DNA of 64,000 nucleotides from contig CM055901.1 of NCBI GenBank assembly GCA_029582155.1, forward strand, positions 7,482,874 to 7,546,873, given 5' to 3'. Position numbers and translations under genes: made by a program. A model generated the notes under the pieces. The model saw nothing but the letters and a program-made list of their open reading frames with translations, was not told the origin of the DNA and did no database searches. The stretch's first letter is position 1. Each line of letters starts with the position of its first letter. Of this stretch, positions 34,366-46,337 are shown piece after piece. The DNA comes from Panopea generosa. Its lineage: Eukaryota > Mollusca > Bivalvia > Adapedonta > Hiatellidae.

Positions 34366-35460
34366 TACAAAAAGTCTGTTTGGTCTGAGAGTTTCTGCTG
34401 TTAGTGCATGACTGTGTATGGCTTTGCTTGTTATTGTTTTCACATTCAAACTAATTTTCATGTATCTGTACTGAACATATGTAGAACAAGATTGTGTAGT
34501 CCGTAGTCCAATATAGAACACTCATGCTCACCTTAAGGCTGAGTCAAATCATTTACACCCATCTTGAAACTTGAATCTTTAACATATACGGTATCATTAT
34601 TCAAAAGACTGAACAATTTCATAAACATTTGAAAATTTTGCTTTCACCATAGACAGCAAATTTGGCCCTCATGTGTTTTATTTGAGAGTGTTTCTTTTCT
34701 TCAGTATGGCAAGTGGAATTTATACTGTTACAACAGACATGTGCTTGGGTATTCAAAACTATAAATAAAGCATCTTCAGAGAATACTTCACATGTTTATA
34801 TTTTTTTTTTCAGTGTTTTTTTCACCATTTTTTACGGTGATATTGCTTGGTATCCACAGCAGTTCCAATGTTTGCTCTATCATTATAATACTGCATAATG
34901 TGTCTTTGGGGAAACAAAGGATTTAAAATGAAATGTTATAACATATATATAACCCCAGTCCCAGAGGATCAGTAGCTCCTGGTCTGATCCTGTTTTCATG
35001 TTTCACATGAACGTCAACATTTCAGCATTTTAAATATTGTTCTCTAGGGATGGATGGAAGCAGATTTAGTGCCCATTATATAATCTGTCATTTCATAATT
35101 ACATTTACTAATATTTAAATGATTATGTTTTAATAGTAATACATAACAAAGCATTTTGACATTGTTCTGTATGTTGCCGAACTATATTTTGACATGTACA
35201 GCTGGTAATCTAGTATGTTTTTGTCTGCTGTTTACTGTCTGTCTTATAAATATTGCCATGCCCGGTGATTTCAAATTATTATTATGATATTCTATTGCAT
35301 AAAATGTCCTAAAAGTGCTAAAATGATCAGACTTTAAATTTATATACACAATTATTTATTGATTTTTAAAAAAATACTCCATGAACTATGCAAACATTTA
35401 GGAACCTGTCACTGTAAGTTATGCTCATGTTGATATATATTATGCTGTTTCTTCAAATAA
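34366..35460. other. 3' flank of the cGLR gene, no further gene seen
   Basis: AT-rich sequence with probable 3' UTR in the first 400 bp. No recognisable repeats or ORFs beyond about 60 codons. Confidence 0.4.
34764..34769 (+). terminator. polyadenylation signal AATAAA
   Basis: A canonical AATAAA about 400 bp after the cGLR stop, followed within 40-60 bp by a T/GT-rich stretch (TTTATATTTTTTTTTTCAGT), as expected for a cleavage region. It is the first good candidate downstream, but AATAAA is frequent in AT-rich DNA. Confidence 0.45.
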
Positions 35461-35605
35461 TGACAGTCACAAATATTGACAGTCATATATACTGACAGTC
35501 ATAAATGCTGACAGTCATATATATTGACAGTCATATATACTGACAGTCATATACATTGACAGTCATATATACTGACAGTCATTCATAAGAAGGGACAGTC
35601 ATATG
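35461..35605. repeat. 16-bp tandem repeat TGACAGTCATATATAC, about 9 copies
   Basis: TGACAG starts are 16 bp apart in the centre (35525, 35541, 35557, 35573). The outer copies are more diverged. Confidence 0.9.
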
Positions 35606-35669
35606 TAGTGACAGATTGAATATTGAAAAATTTTCTTGCATACTGGACAAAGATTTCCACATATTTTTA

Positions 35670-37215
35670 GCTCACATGAGCCAAAGGCTCACAGGTGAGC
35701 TTTTGTGATCGCCTGGCGTCCATCGTCTGTCATTAACTTTTAGCTTCTAACAACTTATCCTCTGAAACCACTGGGCCAATTTTGATATAACTTTACAGAA
35801 ATGTTCCTTGGGTGACTCTCTACCAAGTTTGTTCAAACCATCTTGATTCGTCAAAAAACATGGCCACCAGGGGGCGAGGCAAGTTTAATTAGTAAAAACT
35901 TCAAAAATCTTCTTGTCAGAAACTACTGGCTCGATTTTAAAATAATTTCTCAGAAATGATCCTTTGGTGACCCTCTACCAAGTTTGTTCAATTCATCTTG
36001 ATTCGTCTAAAACATGGTGGCCAGGGGTTGGGGTTAGTTTATTATATAAGCTATAGTAAAAACTAAGAAAATCTTCTTGTCAAAAAATACTGGCTCAATT
36101 TTAAAATAATATCGCAGAAATGGTTCTTGGGTGACCCTCTACCAAGTTTGTTCAATTCATCTTGATTCGTCTAAAACATGGTGGACAGGGGGTGGGGTTA
36201 GTTGATTACCAGTATATAAGCTTTAGTAAAAACTTTAAAAAATCTTCTTGTCAGAAACTACTGGCTCAATTTCAAAATAATTTCACAGAAATGTTCCTTG
36301 GGTGACCCTCTACCAAGTTTGCTCAACCCATCTTGATTCGTCAAAAAACATGGTGGCCAGGGGTTGGGGTTAGTTTATTATATAAGCTATAGTAAAAACT
36401 AAGAAAATCTTCTTGTCAAAAAATACTGGCTCAATTTTAAAATAATATCGCAGAAATGGTTCTTGGGTGACCCTCTACCAAGTTTGTTCAATTCATCTTG
36501 ATTCGTCTAAAACATGGTGGACAGGGGGTGGGGTTAGTTTATTACCAGTATATAAGCTTTAGTAAAAATTTTAAAAAATCTTCTTGTCAGAAACTACTGG
36601 CTCAATTTCAAAATAATTTCACAGAAATGTTCCTTGGGTGACCCTCTACCAAGTTTGTTCAAGCCATCTTGATTCGTCAAAAAACATGGCGGCCAGGGGT
36701 TGGGGTTAGTTTACTATATAAGCTATAGTAAAAACTTGAAAATATATTCTTATCAGACGCTACTGGCTCAATTTTAAAATAATTTCACAGAAATTATCCT
36801 TGGGTGACCCTCTACCAAATTTGTTCAACCCATCTTGATTTGTAAAAAAAAACATTGCGGCCAGGGGGTGGGGTTAATTTATTATATAAGTTATAGTAAA
36901 AACTTAAAAAATCTTTTGTCAGAAACTATTGGCTCAATTTAAAATAATTTCACAGAAATGTTCCTTGGGTGACCCTCTACCAGGTTTGTTCAACCCATCT
37001 TGATTTGTCAAAAAACATGACGGCCAGGGGGTGGGGTTAGTTTACTATATGAGCTATAGTAAAAACTTAAAAAAAAATCTTCTTTTCAGAAACTACTGGC
37101 TCAAATTTAAAATAATTTCACAGAATGTTCCCTGTGTGACCCTCTACCAAGTTTGTTCAAGCCATTTTGATTTGCCAAAAAACATGGCGGCCAGGGGGTG
37201 GGGTTAGTTATTCCT
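35670..37215 (+). mobile_element. non-autonomous element with about 165-bp core monomers, copy 1
   Basis: It starts AGCTCACATGAGCCAAAGGC, then GGTGAGCTTTTGTGATCGCC, then about nine core monomers of roughly 165 bp, each with ACAGAAATGTTCCTTGGGTG, ACCCTCTACCAAGTTTGTTC, CATCTTGATTCGTC and ACATGGCGGCCAGGGGGTGG. ACCAAGTTTG positions are 35822, 35978, 36141, 36312, 36478, 36649, about 36814, 36979 and 37146. The left end contains the small palindrome GAGCC-AAA-GGCTC. The layout, unique ends around tandem core monomers, recalls the 'pearl'/Helitron-like elements known from oysters. This copy lacks the right terminal sequence found at 49030. Confidence 0.85.
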
Positions 37216-37599
37216 TCCAGTAAGTTGTCTTCATATCTCTCATTAAACTCGTACAATATTAGACTACATTTGTATGTTCCTTTTTTCTTTTAATATACCC
37301 TAAGTAAATACAAATGTGATGCCGCTTATACTTCATTTTTTGCACTGCAACTGTTCCTGTAGTTGGAGTGACACGGTGCTTTCCACTTTAAATAACCATG
37401 AAGGTAAAAATGATGTAATTTATAATTACATAGAGATCCTAAAAATTAGTGAAGTGCTATAACTACACATTTATTGTATGCCATTAAATAGGAATAAATC
37501 GCAGACTAAGTAAATAAAATGGATCTGATTTGTTTTTTGCAGCAGCGGCATATAAAGATGAGTTTTCATGATAGTACACTAGTGTGGTAGCCAATTCTC

Positions 37600-38985
37600 A
37601 CTTGCTTTCTCTCTCCCCAAGACTATCTCTCCCAGACTTCCTGACCTAGTCTCCCTCCATAGACTACCTCTCCTTGATTCTCTCTCCTAGACAACCTCTC
37701 AATGACAACCTCTCCTTGACTCCCTTTCCTAGACAACCTGTCCTTGACTCCCTCTCCTATACAACCTCTCCTTGACTTCTTTTCCTAGACTACCTCTCCT
37801 TGACTTCCTCTCCTAGATAACCTCTCCTTGACTACCTCTCCTTGACTCCTTTTCCTAGACTTCCTCTCCTTGACCCCTCTCCTTGACCCCTCTCCTTATC
37901 TCCCTTCCTAGACTACCTCTGCTTGACTCCATCTCCTTGACTACCTCTTCTTGACCCCCTCTCCTAGACTACCTCTCCTTGACTCCCTCCCCTAGACTTC
38001 CTCTCCTTGACCCCCTCTCCTAGAATACCTCTCATTGACTCCCTTTCCTAGACTACCTCTCTTTAACTTGCTCTGTCCTAGATTACCTCTCCTTGACCCT
38101 CTCTCCTTGACCCCCCATCTCCTGGACTACCTCTCCTTGACAAGCTCTCTCCTTGAAACCCTCTTCTAGACTACCTTTCCTGGACTCCCTCTCCTAGACT
38201 ACCTCTCCTTGACTCCCTCTCCTAGACTACCTCTCCTTGGCACACTCTCCCAGACTCCCTCCCCTAAACTACATCCCGTTGACGCCCTCTCCTAGACTAC
38301 CTCTCCTTGATTCCCTCCTTGACTCCCTTATCTAGATTATCTTTGCCAGATTCCCTCCCCTAGAATACCTCTTTAAGACTACATCCACTTGACTCTCTGC
38401 CCTAAATGACCTCCTCTTGAATCCTACCTCTTGATTCCTTTATCTTGACTACCTTTCCCAGTCTCCCTGCCCTTGATTCCCTCCCCTAGATTACCTCCTC
38501 TTGACTCTCTTATCTTGACTACCTCTCCCAGAATCTCTGCCCTAGACTCCCTCTCCTAGACTACCTCTCCTAGACTCCCTGCCTTTGACTCTCTCCCCTA
38601 GACTACCTACCCTTGAATCCCTCCTCTTGATTCCCTTATCTTGACTACCTCTCCCAGACTCGCTGCCCTTGATTCCCTCCCCTAGATTACCTCCTCTTGA
38701 CTCCCTTATCTTGACTACCTCTCCCAGACTCCCTGCCCTAGACGAACTCTCCCAGACGCCCTCTCTGCCCTATACCTCCTCCGATAGAGTACCTCTCCCC
38801 TAGATTACCTCCTCTTGACTCCCTTTTCTTGACTACCTCACCCAGACTCCCTGCCTTAGACTCCCTTTCTAGAGTACCTCTCCCAGATTCTCTGCCCTTG
38901 ACTCCCTCCCCTAGACTACCTCTCCTTGACTCCCTCCTCTTGACTCTCTTATCTAGACTTCCTATCCCAGACTCTATCCCTTACA
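37600..38985. repeat. pyrimidine-rich 15/30-bp minisatellite
   Basis: Degenerate alternation of CTCTCCTAGACTACCT and CTCTCCTTGACTCCCT modules, about 45 pairs, with insertions. The plus strand is strongly C/T-rich throughout, and no frame stays open. Module order is irregular, so it is an old array. Confidence 0.9.
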
Positions 38986-39159
38986 TTCTCCAGTTAAAAT
39001 AACCCAGGTGAAAGAATCTAATTAGCTTACCAATTTTCTCCCCTGGGGACATACATTTCTTGACAATATATAGGATAGATACTGCAGAAATGCTACCCAG
39101 AAGTGTCCATGGGTTAATAGACACTAGTTCATTTTAGCAAGATTGCCAAGTCTGCTCTC

Positions 39160-39300
39160 AATTCTATTTCCTGGGTTGAGCCAAAACTGGGTGTTGTTGA
39201 TGAGAAGCCTTCAGGACAAGCCTGGAATCTAACCCGCAACCTCTGGTTTGAGTTGCCAACACCTCGTTGGTTAAATCACTGCCTTGCTTGTAGGCTTGTA
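39160..39300 (-). mobile_element. tRNA-derived SINE remnant
   Basis: On the minus strand: TGATTTAACCAACGAGGTGT, then CAGAGGTTGCGGGTTAGATTC (B-box-like), then CTTGTCCTGAAGGCTTCTCA. The body end is near the TTGGCTCAACCCAGG text. Confidence 0.55.
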
Positions 39301-39844
39301 GAATACTTTCTGTTCAGGAGTGCATACCGTATTAATTTTTCATTGGAATATTAATATACTGTTGGTGCATGGTTAAACGACAACATTTCTGCCATTAAAC
39401 TATACTTTACTGCACCATAAGCTGGACTTAATGATCAAACACTAATTTATAACCTCTCAAATCTCTTCAAATAAAACTTTTCAACAGATTAAATGGACAT
39501 TTATGTATTAAAGCATGTTTCATTGAGAGTGTGTAAAAAATGTATATATATGAAATCTTAAATGGTTACCTGTATTAATTTGTAGTGTAAAATTTCAAGA
39601 TGAAACTTTCAGATTATTAAGTGTTCTCAATTATTGAACCTTGAACTTGGTAGCAGTGTCATTAATTTTCATATTGTATAAATTAAAACCAATATATCAC
39701 CTATCATCAAAATTATATTGATTGTGACCTTTAAACTTTTGAAATTATAATAAATACCAATTGTATAATTACAATATTTATTTACTTACTAAAGTTAAGT
39801 TTGTTAGTTTAAAGTTATTTATTTTGCTTTAATTGCAAAACAGC
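39301..39844. other. no gene seen
   Basis: Very AT-rich, with no ORF or repeat structure recognised. Confidence 0.35.
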
Positions 39845-40020
39845 CTATTACAACTTCTACAAATCCTATTCAAAGTCTTCCTTGGTAGAACCAGTACTAA
39901 GCATAAAATTATGCGAAAAAAGTGCCTTGTTCAATGACATCACACATAGCCGTGGGGGAGGATGGAACCCCCAACCCTCTGATCCTGGGTTCGGTGCTCT
40001 ACCAATGTGTTCCACATAAA
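39845..40020 (-). mobile_element. tRNA-derived SINE
   Basis: On the minus strand: GGTAGAGCACCGAACCCAGG (A-box region), ATCAGAGGGTTGGGGGTTCC (B-box-like), a body, then GTACTGGTTCTACCAAGGAAG. The tail phrase links it to the elements at 16105 and 42928. Confidence 0.65.
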
Positions 40021-40706
40021 ACTTTGTTAAATGCACCAATCCTGTTTAAAGGAATATGTGGCAGTTTTGATTTAAACATAACTGTGTCCCTTTAAACTTT
40101 TGAAATTATTATAAGTGCATATTGTATAATTATAATAATTACATGTGTATATAGTTTCTAAATATAAAACATTGTTATTTACACCAATTTCAACAGATCC
40201 TGTTGTTTTGGTTTCCCACTAAAATTCTGTTGGCTCAGTCTGAAAATTTAGCAAAAACACTTTAAAGGGAGTATATCAAGATAAAATGCTATAAATGTCA
40301 TAAAAAATAAAATAAAAATCAATATGGATTTATCATTAATAAATAAAATCCAAATAGTTTCGTACATTTGCATATCCATTAAAATGTGACAAAATCAATA
40401 GTTAAAGTGGAGTGGTAAAACCCCAATTCTAAAAATAGACAGCATTTAAATACTTCTTGATGACCTTTACATCGTCATTAAATTTTGGACTCTTTCTAAG
40501 ACAAAGCAAATTTTTACCATGGGTTAACCTGTATAACAGATCAAATTGAAATAAAAATGAAATCATGTGACACATTTCAGCCGAAAATCTATTTAAATCT
40601 TACCTAGGCATGTAGCCCGAATTAAGAAAACACTTTTCAATATATAATTTTGGCATGCTTATGGCAATACGGGGTCAGTGAGTACTTTTTCAAGATTTAG
40701 CTATCT

Positions 40707-40941
40707 GGGTGGTTTTCACCAACCATTCTTAAGAATAGTCTTTAGACTTGAACTTAAGAATAACTTTTGAAAAACACACTTTGAGACCATTTATTGAGGT
40801 CAAAATTTGCAAGGATGTAAGGACACCTAATATTCTCATAATTATTCTGTGTCATAGTAAACTAGATATCTAAGGTTGAAATTTGGATTTTCAAGCTCAA
40901 ATCTAAGAATATTCTCAAGAATGGTTGGTGGATACAAACCC
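40707..40941. mobile_element. 235-bp MITE with about 50-bp terminal inverted repeats
   Basis: The left arm GGGTGGTTTTCACCAACCAT, TCTTAAGAATAGTCTTTAGA matches the inverse of the right arm (ending ATGGTTGGTGGATACAAACCC); ACCAACCATTCTT is exact in both. No ORF is present. The target duplication could not be fixed, so the superfamily is undetermined. Confidence 0.75.
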
Positions 40942-41699
40942 TGATATTGATATAGAAGATTTTAACATACAAACAATGTTATTTTTGATTTTCATAATTG
41001 GCATTCTTACCTACATAATACATTGAATTGAAATGTGTCTCGTAACATGATGAGATATGTTCATGTAGTTTCGAAGTCGCAGTCCCCACACATACAGTCA
41101 CATTTGTGCAGTAACCTCAGTGGAAGATGAGAATTGAAAAAAAAAACACATAATACCAAATCTTGTCTCCTGGGTATGTTACCTTGGCAGTTTCTGGATT
41201 CATGTAAGGGGTGGTAGAGGAGTATATCAACTCTAGCGAGTTTTGAAAATGAGTGTGAAATTATGATATATATTTAGAAAGCGAAAATACAAGTTCTATA
41301 TATAATTGACTGTTTTATGGTTGGGGAATGTCAATTGTTAACAAATTTTCAAAACAAATGAAATGATGAATTTTATTTAGAGAGGGGAATAGGTAATATA
41401 TTATATTTTACTGTTTTACTTGGTGGTAGATCTGGTGTGCACATCTTGTCAATTATTTGTATTTTTCGATAAAATTGCAAAATATAATTGGGGCATATAT
41501 TAATATTAACTGCCAATCTTCTGTCACAAGTAAATAAATTGATCACTACAAATACAGGATTGGAACATGCAAAAAGCTAGAAACAATATATTGAAACAAT
41601 ACAATATGTAATACCAATGGTCAAGTCCTAACACTTGTTTGTGGTGTTAATGGAGTGGGGCAATCCTTTTACAACTAGGTTTAAAACAAAATCAATAAA

Positions 41700-41815
41700 A
41701 AAAGTCATGCAAGAAAGTTTGCAAGGTACTTAATACAGTATGACAGCGGTTTTACTCAGATTTGTTCTGAGATCCTCCTCCAACAATAAATATGGTTGCC
41801 ATATATAACCTGTAA
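41700..41815 (+). mobile_element. SINE tail, 5'-truncated, 'CCACCAATAAAACTGG' family
   Basis: ACTCAGATTTGTTCTGAGAT, CCTCCTCCAACAATAAATAT and GGTTGCCATATATAACCTG match the family tail seen at 7342. The tRNA head is missing. Confidence 0.6.
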
Positions 41816-41858
41816 AATTGTAAAAATTTTAGTTGAATGCTTATCTGAATTTTTTCAG

Positions 41859-41963
41859 GAGCGTGAAATAAATGGTTTGTCATACATTATTCTCTTTATT
41901 ATAATCTGCTGCATAAGTCGTTGTTTATGTGGTGCTTTAGACAATGCCACCTATAAACCTGAG
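41859..41963 (+). CDS. candidate internal exon encoding a transmembrane segment
   Basis: It is bordered by a strong acceptor (TTATCTGAATTTTTTCAG, ending 41858) and a good donor (CCTGAG|GTAAAG at 41963/41964). The 105-bp interval is open in phase 0 and codes 35 residues: a short polar start, a strongly hydrophobic stretch (LSYIILFIIICCI), a Cys/Arg-rich turn and a polar end with an NAT N-glycosylation sequon. That is the composition of a membrane-spanning exon. No neighbouring exons could be identified and no family is recognised, so chance remains a real possibility in AT-rich DNA. Confidence 0.28.
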
Positions 41964-42055
41964 GTAAAGAATCCATTTTGAGATTAGCTACATTAGTTTA
42001 GGTATTTTTAAGTCACATAACTATATGTCTGTAAATGTGCCATACACATGTTTTA

Positions 42056-42526
42056 TATTTATTTTATATTTTCTTGCAACTTGTTTATTACCCCCATGAA
42101 ATGAGAATACCCAGTTCGTAGTTTTCTGCTCTTTTACTGAAAGTAAGTATACCGGTAAGTGCTATATGTATGTTTATAATGAACTGTGTCATTACTGGGC
42201 AGATCTGCTCCCCACATAATCTTGATATCCTTGCACCTACAACTGAAATTGGTTAACTTGATAAATTTCAAATGCATGTTGTGTTGTTTCAGCTCACCTG
42301 AACAATTTCAAATGTCCACACCTAGCTGCAGTATAATGGCAATACAAAAATAAGATAATATTGTATCTCTTGTATTTATATATTGTAACTTACCAAAGAT
42401 ACTGTAAACTATCATTCAGCCTGTGATGGCTTTTTAATCTAAAGGTGAGTGACTTATTGTTTGGGAGTTTTTAGGTTTTAGGCTTACCTGAGCTGAAGAC
42501 TTGATGTTAGCTATTGTGATCACTCT
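42056..42526. other. no gene seen
   Basis: AT-rich flank of the candidate exon. The phrase TTTCAGCTCACCTGAACAAT near 42290 resembles a bivalve dispersed-repeat edge, but nothing more can be supported. Confidence 0.3.
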
Positions 42527-42655
42527 AGTGAGCTTTTGTGATCGCCTGGTGTCCGTCGTCTGTCGTTAACTTTTAGCTTCTAACAACTTTTCCTCTGAAA
42601 CCACTGGGCCAATTTTGATAAACTTCACAGAAATGTTCCTTGGGTGACGCTCTTT
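42527..42655 (+). mobile_element. truncated copy of the 165-bp-monomer element
   Basis: GTGAGCTTTTGTGATCGCCT, CCGTCGTCTGTCGTTAACTT, ACCACTGGGCCAATTTTGAT and AATGTTCCTTGGGTGACGCTC match the left end of the copies at 35670 and 47882. It stops before the first full core monomer. Confidence 0.8.
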
Positions 42656-42927
42656 CATTGATAAAAAAAAAAAACTTGATTTTTCAAAATCTTTTCAATT
42701 AGTTTTTGAAATACCTGGTTTCTTAAAAAGGAGAATTTGGTTGGCAAATGTCAGTGCCAAAATGTTAAAGATAAAAATGAAAGAATAATCAGACATTTAG
42801 GTTAAAACTTGATTATTAACCACTAAAATGATTCATCTCCTGAATCCAAATCTATGCGACTGAAAATGTATTTATAGAACCATTAAAACTTTGGTAAAAA
42901 CATACACCACAAACAATAGTTCCATGA

Positions 42928-43085
42928 AGCAGAAAGATAGTGTAGTGGGTAGAGTGTTGGTGGCCTCTCACCAAGCTCACCTCTCAGAAAACAACATTCA
43001 GTACTGGTTCTACCCAGGAAGCTGACTCAAGAGCATTTCAAATATTAAGCTTTGAGCTTTCTTTGCAATCAAGCTAAAATGAATT
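42928..43085 (+). mobile_element. tRNA-derived SINE
   Basis: The A-box region AGTGTAGTGGGTAGAGTGTT, a weak B box, then GTACTGGTTCTACCCAGGAA, GCTGACTCAAGAGCATTTCA and a tail GAGCTTTCTTTGCAATCAAG. It shares its tail with the element at 54715. Confidence 0.65.
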
Positions 43086-43711
43086 AGTATAGACGGATTT
43101 CCTTAAACGGTTTTGTAAATGGTTTTCAAAGGAAATCCAAGACATTCCATACCAAAAACTGCCTCTGCTGTGAGATGCCAGTCCAATATTAATATCTACT
43201 TGTGAACTCTGTATCTGGCCGTGGCTGTGAAATGACTTCTTCAAGCGAATTATTGACATAATAATACCACATACTTCAAACAGAACAAAGTACATGTTGT
43301 GTCTGGAAGTGATAACATCTCAATTACTCCCACTTTGTTAGATGAAAGATGGCAATTATCTCACAACACAACATCTCAAAAATTATTATTCTCTTATCAC
43401 AAGGAGGCATTATTAAAAAATCATTTCTTCAAATCCATGTACAAGGAGGGCTAGCATGTTCTTTGTGTGTCTGTGGTTTGTCATATGGACATTTCATTAG
43501 TGCTTAAGAATGTACAAGTGGGACTGCGCTGTTAAGTTCATGTATGACTTTATGACACCATGTAATCTTGAAGTCTTTTAAACATCATTGCAAAACGTGC
43601 CTATCATTGATGTACTTGACGTTATTGCAAGAGGGCATTATGGGATTTGTTCTGACTGGTTAACTCTATTACATGCTTATCAGAGTTTCAAAATATTATT
43701 CGAAGATAGTA

Positions 43712-44260
43712 TCGTGTAGGTGTAGGACATTTGTCTAGCAAAGCAGTGGGTTTTACCACGTGACCATGGCTAAGTTCTTCCACCATCATTAAGCCCGTGT
43801 GGCGCCGGCTAAGAATAGAATCACTGCCGATCTCTGCAGAGGGGTAGGAATCCTCCAAATGGGTGTCCTGTTCATTTTATCATTTTTTGTCATGTTCACT
43901 ATTGTGGTTAAATTATCAACCCCTGTGTGGTTCCAGGGAGCCACAAGTGATGGCAAGAATAGGATCACTGTGGCTCATGCATGTCGTAAGAAGCGATAGA
44001 ATTTACTGAAACTCTGCAGAACGCAGGTATCAAGGTTCTAGGTTCATTCTGCATATTCATTTGTTGATGTATTTTTTTTTTAATCTGTATGTTAATTTGT
44101 TGTTTTTGTACATGTAGAGTGAACCTGGAATCTTTCTTCCTGTTGGCGTTGAATAACCTATAATGTGTTGGTACGCCGTAAAACCCTATTCATTCATTCA
44201 TTCCACCATCAATAAAACTGGATGCTATATGTATCTGCAATGTGTTGAAAATGTTACCTA
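43712..44260 (+). mobile_element. host SINE interrupted by a second SINE
   Basis: The left part (43712-43788) has a tRNA-like head GTGTAGGTGTAGGACATTTG and ends CTTCCACCATCA. The right part resumes at 44201 with TTCCACCATCAATAAAACTG and GATGCTATATGT, the tail of the 7342 family. The intervening 412 bp are a different SINE (separate entry). Confidence 0.7.
43789..44200 (+). mobile_element. SINE with (ATTC)n tail, nested, with 11-bp target duplication
   Basis: The duplication TTCCACCATCA is perfect at 43778-43788 and 44201-44211. The body holds GCCGGCTAAGAATAGAATCA, CTCTGCAGAGGGGTAGGAAT, GCATGTCGTAAGAAGCGATA, GTTGGTACGCCGTAAAACCC and ends ATTCATTCATTCA. 'CATGTCGTAAGARGCGA' and 'GGCGTAAAAC' plus a tetranucleotide tail are, to my knowledge, typical of widespread molluscan SINEs mobilised by LINE machinery. 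No functional ORF is present. Confidence 0.85.
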
Positions 44261-44904
44261 CTTAAATTCCTACTGCAATCAGTCTATATAACTATTGAGA
44301 TTAACTTAATTTTTTATTTCTCAAAAAAAAACACTTGCAATTGGTCAGAGCTAAAAGAAGGCCCAGATTGCAATTTATTTTAGTCATGTTATGCTAATGT
44401 TACATCACATGAGTTTCACCTGACATTTTCTGTAAATTTCATTAAAACAATTGTGCACTTATTTAGTTTATTAACAACATTGCCGTTTCAATGATATTGT
44501 CTTTGCTTTTTATTGCATATTATCATCTTTTTAAAATTGACATCAAAATGGATGGAAAAAATTGTTTTATCTGAAACGGGAAGAAAATATGTAGAAAAAA
44601 GTTTCAAAACATTAATATAGTTCAATGTTACCCAGAAGCTGTTTGGACTCCATGAACAAACTATCTCAATGTTTTCCATCACTTGAAAATTGTGCTTTCA
44701 ATCTTTAATTAAACACAATTAAAAAAAAACTCTCTGTGACCAAAATAGCCAATATGACATATAAAATACCGACCTGCGGGCATTTATTTTTTGTGAACAA
44801 TTAATAACTGATTATATTTTTATTTCAGTTCAATATCTTGATTAATTTGTTATAATGATCTGCGTAAGCAATATATTCCAAAATATTATATCAATAAACC
44901 AGTA
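44261..44904. other. no gene seen
   Basis: AT-rich sequence; a minus-strand ORF of 64 codons is unremarkable. Confidence 0.35.
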
Positions 44905-45310
44905 TGCTCAAGTTAATTTAAAATGCAAGAACAGATGCTTAATGCCAACAACTAATTGATCGATAATTTTATTTCCTCCAGTTTTCAGGAGAGCCTATAA
45001 ATAATACAATGAAACAAATGGACAAGTTCAAGTCAAATGAACAATACATAAACATATTAAAAATTCACAATTATATGTATATTATATTATATTTAGTTCG
45101 AATTGATTCAATTTTCTTATTCTGACAGCACAATCATCATAAATATTAATATGTCAATTAATAAAATGTAAACATATTTGACCTGTTCAGACTAAGAATA
45201 TTAAATCTCGTGCAAAGGATTATAAAACATTAAATAAACACTATATATTCATTTAAAATGCAAGAGCAGATACTTAATGTAAACAACTAATTAGATAAGA
45301 TTTGTGATTA
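44905..45310. repeat. about 325-bp direct duplication, diverged
   Basis: TTTAAAATGCAAGAACAGAT, GCTTAATGCCAACAACTAAT near 44915 recurs as TTTAAAATGCAAGAGCAGAT, ACTTAATGTAAACAACTAAT near 45252. The intervening text is AT-rich and less alike. Confidence 0.6.
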
Positions 45311-45379
45311 TATTAGTAATAATCATATGTGAATAACAAGTTAATCAGCCTTGTTGTTCACTTTCCACTGTTACTAACA

Positions 45380-45535
45380 TATTTTCTAAAATGTTTGTAT
45401 TTAATATTAATATGTATTTTTGCATGTGCCTTATATATTTGAATAATTTTTATGTTCTTTATGGTGAAAAGCTTTGTAATGCTTATGCCAAAATAAAAGA
45501 ATGTTCTGTTCTGTTCTGTTCTGTTCTGCCCTATG
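45380..45535 (+). mobile_element. probable non-LTR retroelement 3' end with (TTCTG)n tail
   Basis: ATGGTGAAAAGCTTTGTAAT, GCTTATGCCAAAATAAAAGA is followed by four TTCTG/GTTCT units. An AATAAA-like signal directly before a short tandem tail is characteristic of LINE/SINE 3' ends. No reverse transcriptase sequence is present upstream, so this is at most a truncated tail. Confidence 0.5.
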
Positions 45536-46324
45536 ATAAATGATCAATAAAACTGATAGGTTCAATCTCGGCAAATAAAGTTTATATAATATACCAACAT
45601 AAAATGTTACATTAAGTCATATAAAGATGAGAACATAAATTCATCAATATCCAAGTTGTAGCATCTCTGTTATAAATAAAAGTTGGAAGAAAAGTGCAAA
45701 AATATCCTTTGAACAAACAACTATTTTCACCATCAAAGATTCAAAATGATGCCCGCAACTAGATCCTTTGTCACCTTAAAATAAAGATATTTTTGCAACT
45801 TTATTTTTTAAAAAAAAACGATATCTAACACTCACTGTTGTTTGGACTATTAGTTTTGCTAATCTCTCGTAAGTTTTATAGATACATTTTACAGGTGACT
45901 GATCTTTTCACTTTTATATTTTTTAAAGTGGTTACGAAGTGTGATTTTTGATCTGAAAAATACATAAATTTTCAATGATTTGTGTTTTATTGGTCTTTGT
46001 GTGCTTCAATCTGATATTACTATATTTTGTTGATATGCTTTATTGACATTTTTATCTATTTTTGATATACGCTAGATAAACCAATAAACCTTGAAGTGTT
46101 GTTCATCGAGGATTTTGAGCCAGTTTTTATGAATGAAATTACTTGCAATTTGTCTATTAATGAAATAAAATGTTCATAAAACACTGTTACGTTGTAATAA
46201 CGACAATATAAAGTGACTGATTTGTTCTTGAAGTTTTGTGTTTGCCAAGTGCCTTAGGTTTATATATCTGCTTTATATTTTTGATATCTTCATATTGATT
46301 AACTTTTGGGTATTTGTTGTGCAT
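45536..46324. other. no gene seen
   Basis: AT-rich sequence without recognisable features. Confidence 0.35.
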
Positions 46325-46337
46325 TTGTTTGATTTGA

